Shown: positions 1-6,312, numbered from the stretch's first letter. The stretch is 8,634 bases of DNA from Lachnospiraceae bacterium (GCA_022798035.1 JAAWLS010000081.1:1-8634); one strand, 5' to 3'. The notes: a model not told the origin generated them from the letters alone. Program-made: numbers and translations.

Positions 1-894
1 ATCCTTCTGATGAACAATTTTACCCTTTATATGATTGCCAGTGAGAAAGCGGCGCTTTCGTTTGTCTGTTCTGTTACGGGCGGAGTTTTGAATATGGTGT
101 TGGACTATATATTTCTCGGCCGGCTCCACATGGGAATCGGCGGGGCGGCAATTGCAACTGGCCTAGGTTATTCTGTGACGGCGGTTGTGGGTCTGTTTGT
201 GTTTAGCCGAAAAAAGAGTCTTCTGCATTTTAAGAAACCGGCTTTCCGCATGAAAGTCCTTGTAAATGCGGCTGCAAATGGATGTTCTGAGATGGCCTCT
301 GCATTAGTTACCGGAATTATCACCATGATGTTTAACTGGACAATGCTTCATTACGTGGGGGAGAATGGAGTTGCCGCTGTCACGATTATCATGTATGTCT
401 TGATGTTTGCAAGTTCTCTGTACACGGGATATTCTTATGGGGTGGCCCCGATGATTAGTTTTTACCACGGGGAACAGAACCATGAGAAATTGAAAAAGAT
501 GATTGCAGTCAGCTTGAAAGTGATTGGAGTGATTTCTGCTGTTACAGTGGCGGCTTCCTTCCTTTTGACTAAGCCGCTGGTGTATGTATTTGCCCGGCCT
601 GACAGTTCAGTCTATGATTTGGCGGTGGCCGGAAATCGAATCTGTACCATAGCGTTGTTTTTTATTGGATTTAATATTTTTGCCAGCGGGATGTTTACAG
701 CTTTGTCCAACGGAGTGGTCTCAGCCGTCCTTGCATTTTCCAGGTCTTTTGTGTTTATGCTGATTACCATGCTGGTGCTGCCGTTTCTGCTGGGAGTAAA
801 CGGAATCTGGCTTGCAACGCCTGCGGCGGAACTGATGGCCCTTGTTCTCTCAGCGGTGATGTTTCAAAGGTACAGGAAAAAGTATGGATATTAA
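1..894 (+). CDS. MATE family multidrug efflux transporter, C-terminal two thirds (5' end outside window)
   Basis: An integral membrane protein expected to export drugs or metabolites in exchange for Na+ or H+. The frame is open from base 1 (three codons precede the first ATG at 10), so the gene starts upstream and the ATG at 10 is not its start. The visible 297 codons hold repeated hydrophobic segments. The stretch LNMVLDYIFLG followed by GGAAIATG aligns with NIILDYVFIG and AGAALGT of the second MATE gene at 3562. That places the visible start near residue 145 of a protein of about 440-450 residues, with roughly the first four membrane helices missing. The protein ends in a basic tail (RYRKKYGY), typical of a cytoplasmic C-terminus. 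Sequence similarity to the second MATE gene is limited, so this is a different subfamily rather than a recent duplicate. I see no terminator behind it. The family call is firm; the substrate is unknown. Confidence 0.9.
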   Translation: MLLMNNFTLYMIASEKAALSFVCSVTGGVLNMVLDYIFLGRLHMGIGGAAIATGLGYSVTAVVGLFVFSRKKSLLHFKKPAFRMKVLVNAAANGCSEMASALVTGIITMMFNWTMLHYVGENGVAAVTIIMYVLMFASSLYTGYSYGVAPMISFYHGEQNHEKLKKMIAVSLKVIGVISAVTVAASFLLTKPLVYVFARPDSSVYDLAVAGNRICTIALFFIGFNIFASGMFTALSNGVVSAVLAFSRSFVFMLITMLVLPFLLGVNGIWLATPAAELMALVLSAVMFQRYRKKYGY

Positions 895-941
895 TGCGAA
901 ATCTGACGATACATAAGGCAGAACGAAACGGGAGGATAAAA

Positions 942-1174
942 ATGAGATACCCTAAAATGATACTGTTTGATTACGGACATACCCTTTTATACGAACCAGA
1001 CTGGAATGCAGACAAAAAAGCGCCTGGACAGATTGCTGCCTAACAATCAATTTGAGTTTGTCCTGACTTCCAGCGACTATTTTGTGCGAAAACCCAGTGA
1101 CATATTGTTTCAAATAGCACTGCAAAAGGCGAGAGTGGGATGAAATAGAAAAACTGCTGGAAAAATTGAAATAG
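942..1174 (+). pseudogene. Decayed HAD-family hydrolase (phosphatase-like) remnant
   Basis: A good ribosome binding site (GGAGG, 931-935) precedes an ATG at 942, but the frame stops at 1041-1043 after 33 codons. The peptide begins MRYPKMILFDYGHTLLYEP, a HAD motif I in the DYGHT form, whose first Asp is the nucleophile. In a second frame, from about 1012 to 1140, the DNA reads TKKRLDRLLP, then FEFVLTSSDYFVRKPSDILF. This is the HAD motif III region with its Lys-Pro (RKP), followed by IALQKA. In a third frame, 1136-1174, it reads WDEIEKLLEKLK and a stop, the usual kind of HAD C-terminal tail. A complete enzyme has over 200 residues; about 75 codons remain. The core between motif I and motif III, and motif IV, are gone, so at least two internal deletions have occurred. 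No active enzyme can be made. It was probably once in an operon with the GNAT gene 16 bp downstream. The 296 bp between the flanking intact genes hold nothing else I can recognise. Confidence 0.8.
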
Positions 1175-1190
1175 AACAGGGGGAAAAACA

Positions 1191-1613
1191 ATGGTGGAAA
1201 TCAGATGGATGCAGATGGAGGACAGGGATTTCTGGTTTCGTCTTGACAAACACATATCAGAGGAAGAATATGGAAATAAAGTTCGCGACAAACGGGGATA
1301 TGTTTTAACCGAAAATGGCAGACCGGCCGGATTGCTGAGATATAATCTTTTTTGGGATAATACTCCGTTTTGTACGATGCTTGTCGTGGATTGGGATTAC
1401 CAGGGAAAAGGATACGGCGGAAAGCTCATGGCACATTGGGAGCGGGATATGAAATCGCAGGGATATGGTATGATGCTGACGTCTACTCAGGTGGATGAAA
1501 GTGCACAGCATTTTTATAGGAAGCTGGGCTACAAAGACTGCGGCGGTTTTGTAATTGACATTCCAGGATATGAGCAGCCAATGGAAATGTTTTTGGTGAA
1601 AAAGATTCTTTAA
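1191..1613 (+). CDS. GNAT family N-acetyltransferase
   Basis: A 140-residue single-domain cytoplasmic enzyme expected to transfer an acetyl group from acetyl-CoA to an amine on an unknown small molecule or protein. The acetyl-CoA pyrophosphate-binding motif A is visible as MLVVDWDYQGKGYGGKLM (residues 63-80), with the Q-x-x-G-x-G signature at Gln71-Gly76. Motif B follows as AQHFYRKLGYKDCG (105-118), the Tyr and Gly-Tyr being typical of the family. Length is normal for a single GNAT domain. The ATG at 1191 is preceded by AGGGGGA (1178-1184) at a good distance. The gene follows the HAD remnant by 16 bp and converges on the GrpB-family gene, with 10 bp between the two stop codons and no visible terminator. 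Substrate cannot be predicted. Confidence 0.92.
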   Translation: MVEIRWMQMEDRDFWFRLDKHISEEEYGNKVRDKRGYVLTENGRPAGLLRYNLFWDNTPFCTMLVVDWDYQGKGYGGKLMAHWERDMKSQGYGMMLTSTQVDESAQHFYRKLGYKDCGGFVIDIPGYEQPMEMFLVKKIL

Positions 1614-1623
1614 ATGTGCAGTT

Positions 1624-2190
1624 TCAATACCTTCCTGCGTAAAGTTCTTTTGCTTTCTGAGTCCATTTTCGGACAAATTCAATTTTTGCATCTGTATAAG
1701 CATTCCTATTGTGCTGAAATTGTTTCCATAGCTGTAATTTCAACGTCTCATATTCCCGGGCTGTCTGCGGGCGCTCATTCAGATAGTCTCTGAAGTACAA
1801 TTCGTCATTGTCCCCAACGCGGCGGAGGTGTACGTGAAAGACTTTGTCAGCAAATCCATGTTTCGTATAACCGCGGTTAAATGAGATTCTATCTGCCGTT
1901 GTTGACATGCGGATAAATCCGTTCTTTTCAAGTACCTTCGCAATATTTTCAAGGTTCGAATCCTTTGACACCTCAATCAGCACGTCAACAATATCTTTTG
2001 CCCATATCCCGGATATAGCCGTGCTTCCAATATGGCTGAGCCTTTCAACCGGATATTGAGACAGCATGCCTTTTAACAGAGATTCGATTTCACTGTAATA
2101 AAGTGTCCATTTATCACTATGTGCCACGAGGGATATGGGAAACAGTTCCCACAATTCTTTTAAGGACAGTTCTGATAGTTCTTTCTCCAT
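1624..2190 (-). CDS. GrpB family protein (UPF0157, nucleotidyltransferase-like fold)
   Basis: A 188-residue soluble protein of the GrpB/UPF0157 family, which has a nucleotidyltransferase-like fold and a poorly defined function; members also occur fused to acetyltransferase or kinase domains. The family signature HIGSTAISGIWAKDIVDVLI (residues 53-72) contains the Gly-Ser and the Asp pair expected of the fold. The C-terminal family pattern is also clear: FHVHLRRVG (118-126), ELYFRDYLNERPQTAREY (130-147) and YTDAKIEFVRKW (165-176). I place the start at the ATG at 2188-2190 because GGAGG lies 8 nt upstream on the minus strand (2199-2203). A TTG eight codons further upstream lacks a ribosome binding site and sits almost at the predicted transcription start. 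The gene has its own promoter and is divergent from the methyltransferase-acetyltransferase gene. The family call is strong, the biochemical role unknown. Confidence 0.9.
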   Translation of the reverse strand: MEKELSELSLKELWELFPISLVAHSDKWTLYYSEIESLLKGMLSQYPVERLSHIGSTAISGIWAKDIVDVLIEVSKDSNLENIAKVLEKNGFIRMSTTADRISFNRGYTKHGFADKVFHVHLRRVGDNDELYFRDYLNERPQTAREYETLKLQLWKQFQHNRNAYTDAKIEFVRKWTQKAKELYAGRY

Positions 2191-2198
2191 TTTATATT

Positions 2199-2203
2199 CC
2201 TCC
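2199..2203 (-). promoter_or_regulatory. Ribosome binding site that fixes the GrpB start
   Basis: The minus strand reads GGAGG 8 nt before the ATG at 2188-2190. This selects that ATG over the upstream in-frame TTG at 2212-2214. Confidence 0.75.
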
Positions 2204-2226
2204 GAAACTCTCAATTTCTATCTTTG

Positions 2227-2255
2227 AGTATAGGATATTTGCCGGCTGTTTACAA
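2227..2255 (-). promoter_or_regulatory. Sigma-A-type promoter of the GrpB-family gene
   Basis: On the minus strand, TTGTAA (2250-2255) and TATACT (2227-2232) are separated by exactly 17 nt. They match the vegetative -35 and -10 consensus at 4 of 6 and 5 of 6 positions. Transcription would begin near 2220, leaving a leader of about 30 nt before the ATG at 2190. This is prediction from pattern only. Confidence 0.6.
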
Positions 2256-2313
2256 CGTATAAGAGGAAAATAGCGGAGTATTTAAAAACCAGTGGCAATC
2301 GTGTCTTGTTTTG

Positions 2314-2322
2314 TGTTACAAT
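2314..2322 (+). promoter_or_regulatory. Extended -10 promoter of the methyltransferase-GNAT / MATE unit
   Basis: TGT followed by TACAAT (2317-2322) forms an extended -10 element (TGn-TACAAT, 5 of 6 to TATAAT). The -35 region about 18 nt upstream (TGGCAA, 2293-2298) is poor, as is common for extended -10 promoters. The start would fall near 2329, giving an untranslated leader of about 70 nt before the ATG at 2398. Confidence 0.5.
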
Positions 2323-2397
2323 ATTCTCCACAGTTTTCTTTTCACTGGATATAGCAGTAACCTGGGGAAAAGAAGAAAGAGAGAGGAGCAAAGAGAT

Positions 2398-3558
2398 ATG
2401 TTTTGGGATAAAGTATCTGGAATTTATGATTTCTTTGAGACGGCATACAATGGGAAAGTGTACCGGAATCTTGGCGAAAAAGTGGCGGAAGAAATAGAAG
2501 AAAATGATACGGTACTGGAATGCGCCTGCGGCACAGGCGCTATCAGCAAATATATTGCCCCAAAATGCAGACAGCTGACGGCGACGGATTTCTCCAAAGG
2601 AATGTTGAGACAGACGGCGAGAAACTGCCGAAAATATGACAACATAAAAATAAGACGTGCAGATATGACTCATTTGAAATGCCGTGATAATCGGTATGAC
2701 AAAGTTGTTGCGGGAAATGTGATTCATTTGCTGGAGGAACCTTATGCCGCAGTAAAAGAATTGGAGAGAGTGTGCAGAATAGGAGGGAAAATTATTATTC
2801 CCACATATATCAATGATTCTGCCGAAACGAACAGGAAAGCAGTGCGTCTGCTGGAATTTGCGGGAGTGAATTTTAAATGTCAGTTTAACCTCAATTCCTA
2901 CAAAAAATTTTTTGAAGATGCAGGGTACCAGAATGTGGAATATGATGTGATTCAAGGGAGAATGCCCTGTGCAGTGGCAGTTATCACGAAACAGGAGTGC
3001 CGGAATGAGAGTAAGATGGAGACAGAGCGGTTGTATCTGCGGCCCTGGAAGGAGACAGACGCAGAAATTTTGTATCAATATGCCAAAAGTCCGGAGGTAG
3101 GGCCTATGGCGGGATGGCCGCCCCACATCAATGTGGAGAACAGCAGAGAGATTATAAGAGGAGTGCTGTCGGAGCCGGAGACTTATGCCGTAGTTTTAAA
3201 GGAAACGAATGAACCGATTGGAAGCATTAGCTTGATAAGCGGTGAAGAAAGTAATCTCCATCTTCCCAAAGAAGAAAGTGAAATCGGCTATTGGATTGGA
3301 AAGCCTTACTGGGGACGTGGACTGATGCCGGAAGCTGTCCAGGAAATGATGCGGTATGGATTTGAGGAGATGGGAATGACTTCTCTCTGGTGCGGTTATT
3401 TTGACGGCAATGTAAAGTCAAAAAGAGTGCAGGAAAAATGTGGATTCCGTTATCATCACACCATGGAGCAGGTGCCTTGTTCTATGTTAAACGAGGTCCG
3501 TACAGAGCATGTGAGCCGTATTACAAAGGAACAGTGGCTTGAAAGGATAAGTAGTTAA
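2398..3558 (+). CDS. Fused class I SAM-dependent methyltransferase and GNAT acetyltransferase
   Basis: One uninterrupted 386-codon frame encodes two enzymes. Residues 1 to about 200 form a class I methyltransferase: motif I is VLECACGTGAIS (39-50), which binds SAM; the acidic end of beta-2 is TATDFSKGML (61-70); RRADM (86-90) is the next SAM-contact strand; and YDKVVAGNVIHLL (100-112) is the motif IV region. Residues 207-386 form a RimJ/RimL-type GNAT: ETERLYLRPW start, motif A GYWIGKPYWGRGLMPEA (297-313), and the N-x-x-S-x-R-V-x-E-K-x-G-F box (338-350). Each half has the length of a normal stand-alone protein, and only about six residues link them. The ATG at 2398 is chosen for AGGAG (2384-2388) 9 nt upstream and because the methyltransferase fold starts there. 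The internal Met207 (3016) has no close ribosome binding site, which favours a true fusion. Substrates are unknown. A lost stop codon or a sequencing error are alternatives. Confidence 0.85.
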   Translation: MFWDKVSGIYDFFETAYNGKVYRNLGEKVAEEIEENDTVLECACGTGAISKYIAPKCRQLTATDFSKGMLRQTARNCRKYDNIKIRRADMTHLKCRDNRYDKVVAGNVIHLLEEPYAAVKELERVCRIGGKIIIPTYINDSAETNRKAVRLLEFAGVNFKCQFNLNSYKKFFEDAGYQNVEYDVIQGRMPCAVAVITKQECRNESKMETERLYLRPWKETDAEILYQYAKSPEVGPMAGWPPHINVENSREIIRGVLSEPETYAVVLKETNEPIGSISLISGEESNLHLPKEESEIGYWIGKPYWGRGLMPEAVQEMMRYGFEEMGMTSLWCGYFDGNVKSKRVQEKCGFRYHHTMEQVPCSMLNEVRTEHVSRITKEQWLERISS

Positions 3559-3561
3559 GTC

Positions 3562-4893
3562 ATGGAAAAGAATTTAACATCCGGCAGTGTGTTTGGAAAT
3601 ATTGTATCTTTTTCCCTGCCTTACCTATTATCGTATTTTTTGCAGACTTTGTATGGAATGGCAGATTTGTTCATTGTGGGACAGTTTAACGGGGTGGACA
3701 GTATCACGGCAGTCTCCGTGGGGAGCCAGGTGATGCATATGCTTACAGTTATGATTGTGGGATTGGCTATGGGCTCCACAGTGACGATTGGAAAAGCAGT
3801 CGGTGCAGGAAATTCAGGGCAGGCTTCCCGGGCCATTGGAAATACCATCACCCTGTTTATGGGAATATCAATTGGGGCCACGGCTGTTCTGCTGCTGTCA
3901 GTGCAGTCCATTGTGTTGGCAATGTCTACGCCGAAAGAGGCAGTTTCCGGGACAGCAATTTATCTGACTATCTGCTTTGTGGGGATTCCCTTTATCACAG
4001 CTTACAATATTATCAGCTCCATTTTCCGGGGATTGGGGGACTCCAAAAGCCCCATGTACTTTATCGCGGTCTCCTGTGCAGTCAATATTATTTTGGACTA
4101 TGTGTTTATTGGACTCTTTCATCTGGGGGCGGCAGGGGCAGCGCTTGGCACCACTCTGTCCCAGACCATCAGCGTGCTGACGGCAATGGCTGTGATACGC
4201 AGGCGCAGGACGGGACTGGAGCTGAAAAAAGAGCATTTAAAGCCCCAGAGAGCGGTCATGGGCCAGGTATTGAAAATTGGCATTCCTGTTTCTTTGCAGG
4301 ATGGATTTATTCAGATTGCATTTATTGTGATTACGGTGATTGCAAACCGAAGAGGCCTTCATGAAGCGGCAGCCGTGGGAATTGTGGAGAAAATCATAGG
4401 GCTGGTATTTTTGGTGCCTTCCACCATGCTGTCTACGGTTTCCGCTCTCTCTGCCCAGAATATAGGAGCTGGAAAGCACGACAGGGCAGAACTGACCCTG
4501 CGCTATGCTATTCTTATCACGGCAGGATTCGGACTGGTGATGTCTGTGATAACGCAGTTTGTCAGCGAACCGGTGGTTGGACTGTTTACAGAGGACAGCT
4601 TTGTGGTTTTGCTGGGCGGACAGTATCTGCGGGGCTATATCTGGGACTGCGTATTTGCAGGGATTCACTTTTGTTTCAGCGGATATTTCTGCGCTTATGG
4701 GAAATCGGGAATTTCCTTTTTACATAACTCTTTGTCCATTGTCTGCGTGCGGATTCCCGGTGCGTATCTGGCCTCCAAATATTTCGCAGACACCTTGTTT
4801 CCCATGGGGCTGGCAGCTCCAGGCGGCTCCCTGCTGTCCGTGATTATCTGCGGGTCGGCCTTTGTGTGGATGCGGCGGCAGCTGCGGGAATAA
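3562..4893 (+). CDS. MATE family multidrug efflux transporter, complete
   Basis: A 443-residue inner-membrane antiporter expected to export cationic drugs or metabolites using the Na+ or H+ gradient; substrate unknown. The length is normal and about 12 hydrophobic segments are visible. Family marks include the N-terminal FSLPYLLSYFLQTLYGMADL (17-36), the loop SIFRGLGDSKSP (153-164) and NIILDYVFIGLFHLGAAGAA (175-194). The second half carries the typical GIVEKIIGLVFLVPSTMLS and SALSAQNIGAG stretches. The C-terminus is short and basic (MRRQLRE). The start lies 3 nt after the stop of the methyltransferase-GNAT gene. Only a weak AAGGAT-type ribosome binding site is present inside the end of that gene, so translation is probably coupled to it. 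Within the window it is the complete counterpart of the truncated MATE gene at position 1, but of another subfamily. No terminator is visible downstream. Confidence 0.95.
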   Translation: MEKNLTSGSVFGNIVSFSLPYLLSYFLQTLYGMADLFIVGQFNGVDSITAVSVGSQVMHMLTVMIVGLAMGSTVTIGKAVGAGNSGQASRAIGNTITLFMGISIGATAVLLLSVQSIVLAMSTPKEAVSGTAIYLTICFVGIPFITAYNIISSIFRGLGDSKSPMYFIAVSCAVNIILDYVFIGLFHLGAAGAALGTTLSQTISVLTAMAVIRRRRTGLELKKEHLKPQRAVMGQVLKIGIPVSLQDGFIQIAFIVITVIANRRGLHEAAAVGIVEKIIGLVFLVPSTMLSTVSALSAQNIGAGKHDRAELTLRYAILITAGFGLVMSVITQFVSEPVVGLFTEDSFVVLLGGQYLRGYIWDCVFAGIHFCFSGYFCAYGKSGISFLHNSLSIVCVRIPGAYLASKYFADTLFPMGLAAPGGSLLSVIICGSAFVWMRRQLRE

Positions 4894-4930
4894 GGATGCG
4901 CTGAGGATGAAAATATATATTATTAATGAA

Positions 4931-4938
4931 AGAGGAGG
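4931..4938 (+). promoter_or_regulatory. Strong ribosome binding site that fixes the EFR1 start
   Basis: AGAGGAGG lies 7 nt before the ATG at 4946. It selects this ATG over the in-frame upstream ATG at 4907, which would add a 13-residue extension without family support. Confidence 0.8.
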
Positions 4939-4945
4939 ATATCAT

Positions 4946-5710
4946 ATGTTAAAAAGTACGGAGCTATACTATTTCAGCCCCACAGGGGGAACAAGAAAAA
5001 TCGGAGAAATTGTTGCTGGTGCAATGGCCGAAAAAGTGAAATTGACAAACCTGGGAGAGAGAAAAGCTCTCGGGAAAACATCGGAATGTGAAGTGGTTAT
5101 AGTGGCGGCTCCCGTGTTTGGCGGACGGATTCCAGCCATTGTTCCAGAGAAGCTAAAAGCTCTGGAAGGAGCCGGAAAAAAAGCCGTTACGCTGGCTGTG
5201 TATGGAAACCGGGCTTATGAGGACGCTTTGCTGGAATTGAATGACGTGATGGAAGCCAGGGGATTTCAGGTGATTGCTTCCGGGGCTTTTGTGGCGCAGC
5301 ACTCCATTGTGCCAAAAGTGGGAGCTGGCAGACCAGATGAAGAGGACGTAAAAGAGTTGAAAGCGTTTGCAGAAAAAATTTTGGAAAAACTGGAAACAGG
5401 AGAGAGCGGGACAGTTCAAGTGCCCGGAAGCCGGCCCTACAAACAGAGGATGCAGGTGTCTGCCCCGCCGCTCTCTACAGAGTCCTGTATTTTATGCGGA
5501 AAGTGTGAGGCAGTCTGTCCCACAGGCGCCGTTGCGGTTACGGCCAAAGAAGTCCGGACTGAGCTGGAAAAATGTATGCTCTGTATGGCCTGCACTGCAG
5601 TCTGTCCAGAAAATGCACGGATTCTCCCGGGACCTCTGCAGGAGGGAACGAATCAGAAGCTGGCGCCTCTTTTGAATGTGCGGAATGGAAATGAAACCTT
5701 TTTATTTTGA
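4946..5710 (+). CDS. EFR1-type flavodoxin-ferredoxin fusion protein (two 4Fe-4S clusters)
   Basis: A 254-residue cytoplasmic electron carrier or oxidoreductase of the clostridial type usually named EFR1 family ferrodoxin. The N-terminal part (about 1-155) is flavodoxin-like. YYFSPTGGTRKIG (8-20) matches the FMN phosphate-binding loop, VVIVAAPVFGGRIP (50-63) the second loop region, and VYGNRAYEDALLEL (85-98) the third. The C-terminal part is a bacterial ferredoxin domain with two complete C-x2-C-x2-C-x3-C-P motifs: Cys181, 184, 187, 191 and Cys210, 213, 216, 220. All eight ligands are present, so two 4Fe-4S clusters are expected. The combination suggests electron passage between a flavin and iron-sulfur clusters; the partner is not evident here. 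It lies 52 bp behind the MATE gene and may share its transcript. The rplS promoter begins just after its stop codon. The call is firm at family level only. Confidence 0.92.
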   Translation: MLKSTELYYFSPTGGTRKIGEIVAGAMAEKVKLTNLGERKALGKTSECEVVIVAAPVFGGRIPAIVPEKLKALEGAGKKAVTLAVYGNRAYEDALLELNDVMEARGFQVIASGAFVAQHSIVPKVGAGRPDEEDVKELKAFAEKILEKLETGESGTVQVPGSRPYKQRMQVSAPPLSTESCILCGKCEAVCPTGAVAVTAKEVRTELEKCMLCMACTAVCPENARILPGPLQEGTNQKLAPLLNVRNGNETFLF

Positions 5711-5719
5711 ATCATCCCC

Positions 5720-5748
5720 TTGCATTTCAGGAAAAATTGTGATACAAT
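5720..5748 (+). promoter_or_regulatory. Sigma-A-type promoter of rplS
   Basis: TTGCAT (5720-5725) and TACAAT (5743-5748) are separated by exactly 17 nt. They match the vegetative consensus at 4 of 6 and 5 of 6 positions. A start near 5755 would give a leader of about 75 nt before rplS. It is one of the best promoter matches in the window, as expected for a ribosomal protein gene. Confidence 0.8.
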
Positions 5749-5767
5749 ACCAACCTGTGAGACAAGA

Positions 5768-5810
5768 AAACGATGGTCCTCTGTTACGAAGTGTATTAAG
5801 AACATCTAAT
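5768..5810 (+). ncRNA. Probable ribosomal protein L19 leader (autoregulatory mRNA element)
   Basis: The untranslated stretch between the promoter and the rplS ribosome binding site can fold. GATG (5772-5775) pairs with CATC (5803-5806), and beyond a G-A mismatch TC (5777-5778) pairs with GA (5800-5801). The loop region CTCTGTTACGAAG is the kind of sequence expected to be conserved. An L19 leader family is known upstream of rplS in low-GC Gram-positive bacteria, where the protein is thought to bind its own mRNA. I also see that CCUC (5778-5781) could pair with GAGG of the ribosome binding site (5820-5823), giving an alternative structure that blocks translation. Position and structure support the call; I could not test it against the family model. 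Confidence 0.55.
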
Positions 5811-5830
5811 TGAAAGTAGGAGGTCACAAA

Positions 5831-6184
5831 ATGAACGCAACAGAAATTATCAAGAGCATTGAGCAGGAGCAGCTGAAATCAGAAGTAGATGAATTCCGTG
5901 TAGGAGATACAGTAAAAGTGTACGGTAAAATCAAAGAGGGTAATCGTGAGAGAATTCAGGTCTTTGAGGGAATTGTATTGAAAAGACAGGGCGGAAGCAA
6001 CAGAGAGACTTTCACTGTAAGAAAATTTTCCAACGGTGTTGGAGTGGAAAAGACATGGCCGCTTCATTCTCCCAATGTTGAGAAGATAGAAGTTGTCCGA
6101 CGCGGTAAAGTAAGACGTGCGAAACTGAACTATCTGCGAGGACGTGTAGGTAAGAGAGCAAAAGTAAAAGAATTGGTAAAATAA
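5831..6184 (+). CDS. rplS: 50S ribosomal protein L19
   Basis: A 117-residue protein of the large ribosomal subunit that lies at the interface with the 30S subunit. The sequence is recognisable throughout: [20 protein letters not shown] (23-42), [13 protein letters not shown], the conserved [20 protein letters not shown], and the basic tail [20 protein letters not shown]. Length matches the family (about 115). The ATG at 5831 is chosen because AGGAGGT (5818-5824) sits 6 nt upstream; a frame opening at 5810 would lie ahead of this site. It has its own sigma-A promoter, a probable autoregulatory leader and an intrinsic terminator, so it is likely expressed strongly and largely as a single-gene transcript. 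Its place before lepB, rbgA and rnhB matches the conserved Bacillota order. Confidence 0.98.
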   Translation: MNATEIIKSIEQEQLKSEVDEFRVGDTVKVYGKIKEGNRERIQVFEGIVLKRQGGSNRETFTVRKFSNGVGVEKTWPLHSPNVEKIEVVRRGKVRRAKLNYLRGRVGKRAKVKELVK

Positions 6185-6201
6185 TTCAGACAGAACGGCA
6201 G

Positions 6202-6236
6202 AAGGGACAAATACAATCGTAGTTGTCCCTTTTTTT
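6202..6236 (+). terminator. Rho-independent terminator after rplS
   Basis: AAGGGACAA (6202-6210) and TTGTCCCTT (6223-6231) form a perfect 9-bp stem. After one mismatch it is extended by TAC/GTA around an AATC tetraloop, and it runs into seven consecutive T residues (6230-6236). It begins 18 nt after the rplS stop codon. Confidence 0.93.
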
Positions 6237-6262
6237 AACAGGCCTGTGTAAAAATATATCGT
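6235..6262 (+). promoter_or_regulatory. Possible weak promoter for the lepB - rbgA - lepB - rnhB unit
   Basis: TTAACA (6235-6240) and TATCGT (6257-6262) are 16 nt apart, matching the sigma-A boxes at 5 of 6 and about 4 of 6 positions. The downstream genes need a promoter after the rplS terminator unless they depend on read-through, and this is the best candidate I see. The call is tentative. Confidence 0.3.
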
Positions 6263-6286
6263 TAAGGCGGTGTATGGGCCGCAAAA

Positions 6287-6312
6287 CGGGCAGGAGTAAG
6301 ATGACCTGCCCG
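6287..6312 (+). repeat. Perfect GC-rich hairpin in the lepB leader
   Basis: CGGGCAGG (6287-6294) and CCTGCCCG (6305-6312) form an uninterrupted 8-bp stem, seven of eight pairs being G-C, around the 10-nt loop AGTAAGATGA. It ends 5 nt before the lepB ribosome binding site. No T tract follows, so it is not an ordinary terminator. It could influence mRNA stability or translation of lepB. Confidence 0.7.

Noticed and set aside
2289..2348. Inverted repeat CCAGTG ... CACTGG flanking the plus-strand -10 element
   Set aside because: Only 6 bp per arm with 48 nt between them, without further symmetry; this is easily due to chance and does not support an operator call.
2329..2397. Possible riboswitch or attenuator in the leader of the methyltransferase-GNAT gene
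   Set aside because: About 70 nt, purine-rich near the start codon, with no convincing stem, terminator or known aptamer pattern.
2218..3126. Long open frame on the minus strand opposite the methyltransferase
   Set aside because: It lies antisense to a gene with clear SAM-binding motifs, its translation has no recognisable domain and is rich in Phe, His, Ser and Cys, and no ribosome binding site supports it.
4237..4668. 143-codon minus-strand frame inside the MATE gene
   Set aside because: Its His-, Gln- and Ser-rich translation is what the complement of membrane-protein codons gives, and the plus strand encodes a complete transporter.
6287..6312. Hairpin before lepB as a transcription terminator
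   Set aside because: The stem is followed by ATTTCAGG rather than a T tract, and a genuine terminator already lies at 6202-6236.
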